7,573 bases of DNA, from NCBI GenBank assembly GCA_016296285.1, contig JAEDJP010000063.1, forward strand, positions 1-7,573, given 5' to 3'. The stretch is from Bacilli bacterium (GTDB lineage: Bacteria > Bacillota_I > Bacilli_A > RFN20 > CAG-826). The notes below the pieces were generated by a model. It saw only the letters and a program-made list of their open reading frames with translations, did not search any database and was not told the origin of the DNA. Numbering within the stretch: position 1 is the first letter of the stretch; each line of letters starts with the position of its first letter. Made by a program: the position numbers and the translations under genes. Below, in pieces: positions 1-5,214 of this stretch.

Positions 1-2
1 AG

Positions 3-104
3 TACGTCGCCAAGTGCCTCGAGCTCTGCGCGGGCAGGGACCCGAAGGGCGACTACTCCGACCTTTTGCCGTGGGAGCTTTGCAAGAGATACGACCTGAA
101 ATGA
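3..104 (+). CDS. IS66-family transposase, C-terminal fragment (5' end outside the window)
   Basis: The open frame enters from the left edge and encodes 33 residues before a TGA at 102-104. It begins YVAKCLELCAG and continues with an acidic and aromatic stretch into DLLPWELCKRYDLK. This resembles the conserved tail of IS66 transposases (the IS66 C-terminal domain), where a short helix of the type YLLEKLP is followed by D-x-x-x-LLPW near the stop. The family is the DDE transposase that mobilises IS66 elements, normally alongside small accessory ORFs, which would lie to the left. Only the tail is visible, so intactness of the catalytic part cannot be judged. The terminal sequence CGCTTAC 177 bases downstream supports the assignment. 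Confidence 0.75.
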   Translation, partial: YVAKCLELCAGRDPKGDYSDLLPWELCKRYDLK

Positions 105-259
105 CGCTGACGGTCGCCAGATCGCGGCCGGGGCGTCGGCAAGGCCGCGCGCGCCCTTTCGCGACGCGCCCGGCTAACGGCATTGGCCCGGCGCCGCCTT
201 TCGCCATGCCGCCTTTCCTCCTTTTGGCACGGAAATCATGGCGGTTCGGGTTCGAATTT

Positions 260-287
260 GTAAGAACGCGGATTTAAATACGCTTAC
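260..287. repeat. IS66 right terminal sequence with subterminal inverted repeat
   Basis: The segment begins GTAAG (260-264) and ends CTTAC (283-287). Its arms extend as GTAAG, two unpaired A, then CG, against CG plus CTTAC, around an AT-rich centre containing ATTTAAAT. The outer CGCTTAC fits the IS66 terminal consensus. The near-palindrome may be a transposase binding site or only a by-product of the terminal sequence. Confidence 0.45.
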
Positions 288-1036
288 AAAGCGAAAGCAT
301 TTCAGTACGGGGAATCCGACAATCACTCTGCACGCCCTAAAAGGAAGGCGCGGCTTCTTAGTATCCATTTTGACAATCGGAGTTTCTGAGGGGCAAAGGA
401 AATGCTCCCCGTAAGCGAGGTGGACGGCAAAGAGCTTCTCAAGGCTTTGCGCAGAACTCCCAAAGGCGAAAAGGAAGCGATGGTCTTGAACAACGAACCC
501 TCTTTGTAACCTTCTTTGGGGATTTAGAATCCAGAATGAAGCCAAAATACGAGGGTATGTCCCTTCTCTTTTCAGGTTTTTGGAGGAACCCGCCATCATG
601 AACATCTACGAGCAATGCCCCGTTTTCCAAAGCGACGCGTTCCTTCTTCGGATCTTTTGATCGGCAAAACCGGATTTGCTTACGACGGTTATTGGGTTTG
701 GGAAGAGTAAACGAAACGCCAATCCTCCCAAAAACGCTTACCCCATGCTCCGTTTTCTTTTCCGAAGAGGCCAAAAAGAGCCAAAGGCTATCGGCCTTTT
801 GACCCGTTTGACCGATTATCGCTATTCGATCGATTTTTTGTGATTCTTTCAAAATTTTTCCAGCATCTAGAGCAATTGTCGTTGCATCCATTAACGCATG
901 TGTTCCCGCAATAACCGCAGTTGTAGCATTTTGCGGGTTCTGCGGCTTCGGCATTGCAACTGCAAGACGTGATGCCCGTCAAAAGCGCAAAAGCTCTGGC
1001 AAACGAAAAGGCTAACATCAATGCGCTTTTTGAGTT
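288..1036. other. Gene-poor accessory stretch with possible gene remnants
   Basis: I see no intact gene of recognisable family in these 749 bases. Several short frames overlap on both strands. On the plus strand, 264-509 in one frame is interrupted only by a TGA at 387-389; its second part (402-509) starts MLPVSEVDGKELLKALRR. Another plus frame ending at 658-660 contains EEPAIMNIYEQCPVFQSDAF. On the minus strand a 171-codon frame runs 954 to 439, and a Cys-rich frame overlaps it at 1021-788. None has a good ribosome binding site. The stretch is AT-richer than the flanking core genes and sits between an IS end and a repeat-bracketed unit. This fits a decayed region, but that reading is inferred. 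Confidence 0.5.
439..954 (-). CDS. Hypothetical protein, doubtful
   Basis: This is a 171-residue minus-strand frame that I do not recognise. It contains no signal peptide and no membrane segment. It has a mixed helical-looking middle (DAGKILKESQKIDRIAIIGQ, about residues 30-49) and a basic C-terminal half. The ATG at 954 has no Shine-Dalgarno sequence. An internal ATG at 889-891 (residue 22) has only a weak GGGAA upstream. Competing frames on both strands overlap it, including one with coding-like codons at about 530-660 on the plus strand. It could be a remnant or simply a chance open frame, and it is listed so the position is not lost. Confidence 0.22.
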   Translation of the reverse strand: MPKPQNPQNATTAVIAGTHALMDATTIALDAGKILKESQKIDRIAIIGQTGQKADSLWLFLASSEKKTEHGVSVFGRIGVSFTLPKPNNRRKQIRFCRSKDPKKERVALENGALLVDVHDGGFLQKPEKRRDIPSYFGFILDSKSPKKVTKRVRCSRPSLPFRLWEFCAKP

Positions 1037-1075
1037 TGCGGTAAAAACAACAATGCTATGTACTTTTTACCGAAC
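1037..1075. repeat. 39-bp direct repeat, copy 1 (downstream of the ATPase gene)
   Basis: This copy matches 2357-2395 at 37 of 39 bases; the differences are A1058/G2378 and A1073/C2393. It contains an inverted repeat, CGGTAAAAA (1039-1047) against TTTTTACCG (1064-1072), separated by 16 bases. The repeat ends directly against the ATPase stop codon (TAG, complement of 1076-1078). It is not a canonical terminator, because no U-run follows the stem in the direction of ATPase transcription. Confidence 0.9.
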
Positions 1076-2323
1076 CTAATCCACCAATCCCACAGGAATG
1101 GCATAAACATTCTCGTTGATCGGGCGAATGCGATTCGTCGCGTCGATCACGAATCCGGTCCGAATCGGCATCCCGTATTTCGAAAGAACGGAGAAATTCT
1201 TGCTCGGTTTTAACGGACGAATGCCTTTCTTGATCTCGATCGGGGTGATCGTTTGCTCTTTCACGTAGAGGAGATCGATCTCTTTCTGGTCGATGTCGCG
1301 ATAATAAAAGAGGGCATTCCTGTAATCGAGGTTCGCGGCTTGAAAGTTCTTGACGATCTCGCTGACGACGAAGGTCTCGAAGAACGCCCCGGCCATCGAG
1401 GAGTTCTCGAGCATCTCGGCATTCGGCCACCCGCATAGATAAGCGCAAAGGCCGGTATCCATGAAATAGAGCTTGGGGGCTTTGATGATGCGGCGGTTCG
1501 CATTCGCGAGATATGGTTGCAAAAGCAAAATGAGTCCCGAGGCGGAGAGGATCGAAATCCATTGCTTGATCGTGCGCGCATCGACGCCACAACCGTTCAC
1601 GAGATCGTCGTAATGGAGTTCCTGCCCCGTCCGAAGGGCCACAAGAGTCAAGAAGGTCCGGAAGGCGTTTAGGCTGCTTGTCTGGATGAGCTTTCGCACG
1701 TCCTTTTCCATGTAGGTCGTGACGTAGGATTTATAAAAATCCTCGCGCGTCGAAAGACCTTGAACCCTCTCTGGCATCCCGCCTTCGAAGATCTGAACGA
1801 AAATCTCTTTTCTGGTATATGACTTTCCCAATTGTGCCTCTTTCTTTTGCAGAAGCGCTAAATCCGGGATGAACGGTTCCCCTGGCCGGAGTTCTTTCTC
1901 CGCCATGGTAAACGAATTCATGTCCAAGATTCCCGCCCTGCCCGCCAAGGACTCGGAGATTCCCTGCTGCAATTCGAACTGATTTGAACCCGTCAAAACG
2001 TACATCAGACGATACGGTTCGCCTTGAAAAAGCCACTCCTTCTTTTGGGAGTCAATCCGCCTCTTGATCTCATCCAAAAGCTTGGGGGCCTTTTGGATTT
2101 CATCGATGAGAAGAGGCCAAGAATAGTTGTCGAGAAAGAGTTTTGGATTGTCCAAGGCCAGGGTCAGGTCATCGATATCATCGAGAGTGACTTGGGAAAA
2201 AGAGGAAAAGAGGTGCGAAACCACCGTTGATTTGCCGACTTGCCTTGGCCCATAAATCACCAAGCAAGCGAATTCTTTCGACATCCTCAACAGCGTGTTT
2301 TCAATCGTTCGCGGATAGTACAT
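1076..2323 (-). CDS. AAA_14 / DUF4143 family ATPase
   Basis: The product is 415 residues, the usual size for this widespread prokaryotic ATPase family, whose biological role is not established. The N-terminal AAA_14 domain shows Walker A GPRQVGKST (25-33), Walker B PLLIDEIQK (70-78), a sensor-1-like VLTGSNQ (109-115) and a conserved LAGR (126-129). A middle part typical of DUF4143 follows, with SYVTTYMEKDVRKLI (199-213), a winged-helix-like region at about 235-270, YFMDTGLCAYLCGW (286-299) and GAFFETFVVSEIV (312-324). The C-terminus carries a PD-(D/E)XK-like pattern, EIDLLY (348-353) then PIEIKKG (361-367). The start ATG has GGAGG 7 nt upstream and a TATAAT further up. The gene appears complete and monocistronic. 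It is bracketed by 39-bp direct repeats and is AT-richer than the genes to its right, which fits acquisition by transfer. Confidence 0.9.
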   Translation of the reverse strand: MYYPRTIENTLLRMSKEFACLVIYGPRQVGKSTVVSHLFSSFSQVTLDDIDDLTLALDNPKLFLDNYSWPLLIDEIQKAPKLLDEIKRRIDSQKKEWLFQGEPYRLMYVLTGSNQFELQQGISESLAGRAGILDMNSFTMAEKELRPGEPFIPDLALLQKKEAQLGKSYTRKEIFVQIFEGGMPERVQGLSTREDFYKSYVTTYMEKDVRKLIQTSSLNAFRTFLTLVALRTGQELHYDDLVNGCGVDARTIKQWISILSASGLILLLQPYLANANRRIIKAPKLYFMDTGLCAYLCGWPNAEMLENSSMAGAFFETFVVSEIVKNFQAANLDYRNALFYYRDIDQKEIDLLYVKEQTITPIEIKKGIRPLKPSKNFSVLSKYGMPIRTGFVIDATNRIRPINENVYAIPVGLVD

Positions 2324-2330
2324 AGGGATT

Positions 2331-2335
2331 CCTCC
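2331..2335 (-). promoter_or_regulatory. Ribosome binding site of the ATPase gene
   Basis: On the minus strand, GGAGG lies 7 nt before the ATG at 2323-2321. It is a strong Shine-Dalgarno match and fixes this start. Confidence 0.8.
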
Positions 2336-2342
2336 GGCTATT

Positions 2343-2370
2343 ATTATAGAAAATACTGCGGTAAAAACAA
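2343..2370 (-). promoter_or_regulatory. Probable sigma-70-type promoter of the ATPase gene, overlapping repeat copy 2
   Basis: A perfect TATAAT lies on the minus strand at 2348-2343, followed by the leader and GGAGG. Sixteen bases upstream is a weak -35 candidate, TTGTTT (2370-2365), inside the inverted repeat of repeat copy 2. The -10 match is strong and the -35 is poor. A protein bound at the repeat would therefore cover the -35 region, but this is inference. Confidence 0.5.
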
Positions 2371-2395
2371 CAATGCTGTGTACTTTTTACCGCAC
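2357..2395. repeat. 39-bp direct repeat, copy 2 (upstream of the ATPase gene)
   Basis: This is the second copy of the element at 1037-1075, in the same orientation and exactly 1320 bases away. It holds a perfect 10-bp inverted repeat, GCGGTAAAAA (2358-2367) against TTTTTACCGC (2384-2393), with a 16-base spacer that contains a small ACA/TGT arm. Copy 1 has lost the outermost base pair. The pair delimits a unit containing just the ATPase gene and its promoter. Confidence 0.9.
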
Positions 2396-2659
2396 TTTTT
2401 TTGAGAACGAACAAATCTCGGCGAAGACCGAGATAATGTATCGATGCCGATTTATCGAACAATACCAGAACGAAGGCTATGGCATCGTGTTTAAGGTTTA
2501 TCGAATCATACGAGAGGAATGGGAAACGTTGCTTTCGGAAACGATAACGACCATTCACCCGCCTCTTTTTGGTGCGAAACGAGTTCGCGACAAGATATGG
2601 CGGCCATTCGTCTCATTTCTCTTGGCTTCGCGTGTGAAAAGTAATCAAAAGCGAACAAA
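2396..2659. other. Leader region of the surface-protein gene; no convincing gene
   Basis: This is an AT-richer stretch between the repeat and the surface-protein start. A plus-strand frame is open from 2373 to 2702; its ATG lies inside the repeat, and the product includes RIIREEWETLLSETITT and a basic C-terminus. It has no ribosome binding site, no recognised family, and overlaps the next gene by 43 bases in another frame, so I do not call it. I see no clear -35/-10 pair for the downstream gene, although its promoter should lie here. Confidence 0.4.
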
Positions 2660-5188
2660 ATGTCCATTTGGAAGACTCGTCCTCGTAAGGTTACATACGT
2701 GAACGAATGGCTATGCCATATCGTTCCGCGAGCAGGAGAAAGCGCTTTGGAAAAAGAGACCTACGATTGCGAAGAATACCAATCGTGCAAAGAGAACGAG
2801 CCTTTTCCCGCGGAACGCTACCACGTCAACGAGACGCAGCCCGCGAACACGGAGCATTTTGACGTCCCGGAAACCGCGAAACCAAGCGCGGATCCCAAGA
2901 AATCCGAATCCTCCACGATGAGCATCGATGAGGCGAAAGACCTCATGAACGGCACTTCTTCTACCGCTTCTGCCTCCGCCTCTTCTTCCGCCGCGGCCGC
3001 GAGCGCCGCTTCGGGCACCGCTTCCGTCGGGGCGAGCATCGGCGTCACCGGGGTCATCTCGGGGGTCGCCGCGATCTTCGTCGCCGTCACGACCGGCGTC
3101 GTTCCCGTCGAGGGCATGACCGACGAAACCGTTTCCTCTTCCGAAATCGTCTACGTTTCTTCTTCGGAATCCTCATCCGAAGAAAGTTCGAGCGAATCGT
3201 CATCCGAGGAAACTTCGAGCGAATCTTCCTCCGAAGAGAGTTCCAGCGAATCGTCATCCGAGGAAAACTCAAGCGAATCTTCCTCCGAAGAGAGTTCTTC
3301 CAGCGAATCCATTCCCGATCCCATCGACGTCGGGACCCTCGCGTTCCAATATTACAAGGTCGATTACTACCCAAGCGAAGATGGGTCCGGCATCCTTTCG
3401 GACATCGTCTTCCATTTCGACGGGGCGATCGCGGATGGCATTTCCGCGACGCTTTCGGACGCCGTCACGGGAACAAGCGTCGCCATCGAGAAAGGCCAAG
3501 CCTTCTTCACGAACGTCGAACGGGGCGAGAGGGAATTCACCTTGGCCTTCCAAAAAGACGGGGCAGAGGTCGAGACGCGGTCCATCCTCGTCGAGGATCA
3601 ATACCTTTACGATCCTTCCTTGGGGGTCGATTTCGCCTACCGTTCCACGTTCAACGCGGACGGCACGAGCAACCTTTATGCCTATTTGACCCCGGGGATC
3701 GAGGGCGAATTCGAGACGAGCATCCGCCTTTTCGACGAGACGTTCGCGAGCCTCGATTCCTACGTTTCCCTTTCCGAAGGCCCTTTGGCGCGCGTGATGA
3801 ACGTGCAGGAAAGCTTCTATGTCGCCGCATTCGATTCCTATTTCGTGAAAGACGGCAACTACTATTCCTTCTATTCGCAGGAGGGCATCCCCGTCGAGAC
3901 GGACGCCTTCGCCTTCAACGCAAGCGTCCAAGACAAGACCCTCACCCTTTCCATGTTCCAGGAAATCGTGGGCGACGTCTCCGTCACGGTCACCCATGAC
4001 GACGGGTCGAGCGAAACCTTCGCCTTCCCTTCCTCGGACCTCGTGGGCGGATCCAAGACGCTCGAGCTCTCGTCCCTGAGCCAGCACCCGACCATCGAGG
4101 TCACCGCGGACGTGATCTTCCATAACGGCGATCCCGAGGGGAAGATCACGACTTACGAAGGGGCCCTTTATAAGCATTCCACGAAATCCTTGACCGTGGA
4201 CGCCTCGATCACCTCGTTCGTGACCCTCGATCGCTGCGAGATCTTCAACACAACCTACAACGCGTCTTACGATAATCAGCAAAACGCCCCCGTGTTCCTT
4301 TATTTCAACGGGTTCCTCAATCCAGGGGACACCTATTCCATCGAGGCCCTCGACATCGATGGGGCCCTCGTCGCTTCCACCGATGCCTTGGGAAGCTTCG
4401 AGGATCCCGTCCGCTTCATGAACCTCGACGCGGAAGCGACCTACACCTTCCGCATCCTCCTCAACGACATCGAGGTCAACCAGTTCAGCAAGACGCTCGT
4501 CATCCCGACTTACGAGAATCTCCCAAGCTATTATTGCACCAACCCAATGCCGGGGGATGCCTATGTCGCCTATAACGAGGACGGCACCTCGAACGTCTAT
4601 CTCCAGATGAGCGTTCAGGACACGACCTACGACATGTATTACAAGGTGACCTTGTACGACTGCTCCGTCTCCGATGAATCCATCTTCTACGAGTTTATCG
4701 GAAACGATCCCATCGCTTCCTTCGAGAACATCCCGCGGGGCATCTACTCCATCAAATACGCTTCGATGCTGAGGGATGGGGACACCGCCTACTCGGTCTT
4801 CGACCGCGGCTGGCCTTCCGGAACCTTGGAACTCGGCCTTGACGACGCGGGACGTTACCCAAACGCGAGCCCGGCCTCCGCGTACTTCGATTCCGGGAGC
4901 GGGATCCTCTATCTCGACGTCAAGGGGCCGAGGGTCGTCGGCGACGTGACCCTCACCATCACCCCGGATGCCGGGGAGCCCTTCGAGGTCATCGTCCCCG
5001 AGGCGAGCTTCTCCACGGGCGGTTACGCCTCCTGCGAAGTCGACCTCTCCTCTTACGGCCTTGCGAGCTTCGGGCTCGTCATCGACGGGGAAGCGGTCTT
5101 CCAATACGGGGAAGGGGACGAGATCAAGGCAGCGACAACCGTCCGCGGGAAGGAAAGCTGCCCCTTCCATTATGAAACGTCCGTCTGA
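2660..5188 (+). CDS. Large membrane-anchored surface protein with Ser/Glu-rich stalk and duplicated ectodomain
   Basis: The product is 842 residues and not a family I can name. Residues 1-100 are hydrophilic and probably cytoplasmic, with RPRK near the start. An Ala/Ser/Gly-rich lead-in (101-125) runs into one hydrophobic segment (about 125-150, GVTGVISGVAAIFVAVTTGV), which would act as a signal anchor with the C-terminus outside. Residues 167-217 are a Ser/Glu low-complexity stalk. Residues 222-842 are beta-rich, Ig-like in feel, and built as two related halves. For example, FNADGTSNLY (331) parallels YNEDGTSNVY (638), and VGDVSVTVT (437) parallels VGDVTLTIT (760). There is no LPXTG motif, sortase tail or C-terminal membrane segment. 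The ATG at 2660 lacks a Shine-Dalgarno sequence; GTG at 2699 (residue 14), with AAGG 8 nt upstream, is a credible alternative start. It is likely co-transcribed with the MscS gene. An adhesion or envelope role is plausible but unproven. Confidence 0.85.
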   Translation: MSIWKTRPRKVTYVNEWLCHIVPRAGESALEKETYDCEEYQSCKENEPFPAERYHVNETQPANTEHFDVPETAKPSADPKKSESSTMSIDEAKDLMNGTSSTASASASSSAAAASAASGTASVGASIGVTGVISGVAAIFVAVTTGVVPVEGMTDETVSSSEIVYVSSSESSSEESSSESSSEETSSESSSEESSSESSSEENSSESSSEESSSSESIPDPIDVGTLAFQYYKVDYYPSEDGSGILSDIVFHFDGAIADGISATLSDAVTGTSVAIEKGQAFFTNVERGEREFTLAFQKDGAEVETRSILVEDQYLYDPSLGVDFAYRSTFNADGTSNLYAYLTPGIEGEFETSIRLFDETFASLDSYVSLSEGPLARVMNVQESFYVAAFDSYFVKDGNYYSFYSQEGIPVETDAFAFNASVQDKTLTLSMFQEIVGDVSVTVTHDDGSSETFAFPSSDLVGGSKTLELSSLSQHPTIEVTADVIFHNGDPEGKITTYEGALYKHSTKSLTVDASITSFVTLDRCEIFNTTYNASYDNQQNAPVFLYFNGFLNPGDTYSIEALDIDGALVASTDALGSFEDPVRFMNLDAEATYTFRILLNDIEVNQFSKTLVIPTYENLPSYYCTNPMPGDAYVAYNEDGTSNVYLQMSVQDTTYDMYYKVTLYDCSVSDESIFYEFIGNDPIASFENIPRGIYSIKYASMLRDGDTAYSVFDRGWPSGTLELGLDDAGRYPNASPASAYFDSGSGILYLDVKGPRVVGDVTLTITPDAGEPFEVIVPEASFSTGGYASCEVDLSSYGLASFGLVIDGEAVFQYGEGDEIKAATTVRGKESCPFHYETSV
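3185..3292 (+). repeat. Two tandem 54-bp repeats coding for the Ser/Glu stalk
   Basis: The units 3185-3238 and 3239-3292 match at 50 of 54 bases. They encode 18-residue units that differ at one residue, T versus N, in the middle of SSSEE(T/N)SSES. Degenerate related sequence continues on both sides (about 3155-3184 and 3293-3312). Because 54 is a multiple of three, gain or loss of a unit keeps the frame and changes stalk length. Confidence 0.85.
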
Positions 5189-5198
5189 TTGATTTGCG

Positions 5199-5205
5199 AA
5201 AGGAG
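5199..5205 (+). promoter_or_regulatory. Ribosome binding site of the MscS gene
   Basis: AAAGGAG lies 9 nt before ATG 5215-5217. This favours that start over an in-frame TTG at 5194, which lies upstream of and leads into the ribosome binding site itself. Confidence 0.8.
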
Positions 5206-5214
5206 AACAAAAAC

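Larger units (their letters stand above)
1..287 (+). mobile_element. Right end of an IS66-family insertion sequence (left part outside the window)
   Basis: The segment holds the C-terminus of an IS66-type transposase followed by about 180 bases of non-coding DNA and then the heptamer CGCTTAC at 281-287. IS66-family elements characteristically begin with GTAAGCG and end with its complement, so 287 is the predicted last base of the element. IS66 elements usually make 8-bp target duplications; the predicted one here is AAAGCGAA at 288-295, but the other flank lies outside the window and cannot be compared. The GC-rich stretch at about 120-215 contains several short GC-rich inverted segments and no gene. 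The transposase match is seen directly; the exact boundary is inferred from the family consensus. Confidence 0.6.

Noticed and set aside
1037..1075. Integron attC site for an ATPase cassette
   Set aside because: The ends do not show the RYYYAAC/GTTRRRY core sites, there is no integrase in view, and there is a copy on both sides of one gene only.
1037..1075. Terminator of the ATPase gene
   Set aside because: A stem can form, but no U-run follows it on the minus strand. The T tract lies inside the stem arm, and the same element also sits upstream of the promoter.
1037..2395. CRISPR repeats
   Set aside because: There are only two copies, 1320 bases apart with a gene between them, and no spacer array.
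3269..5170. Long 633-codon minus-strand open frame opposite the surface protein
   Set aside because: It is the antisense of a GC-rich gene with G/C-ending codons. Its product is a low-complexity Asp/Gly/Val/Glu/Arg string with no recognisable domain, and the plus-strand gene explains the region.
5100..5188. LPXTG-type sorting signal at the surface-protein C-terminus
   Set aside because: The tail ends CPFHYETSV with no LPXTG, hydrophobic segment or basic tail, so anchoring must be by the N-terminal segment.
5194..5214. TTG 5194 as the MscS start
   Set aside because: The AAAGGAG at 5199-5205 would then lie inside the coding sequence, while it is ideally placed for ATG 5215.
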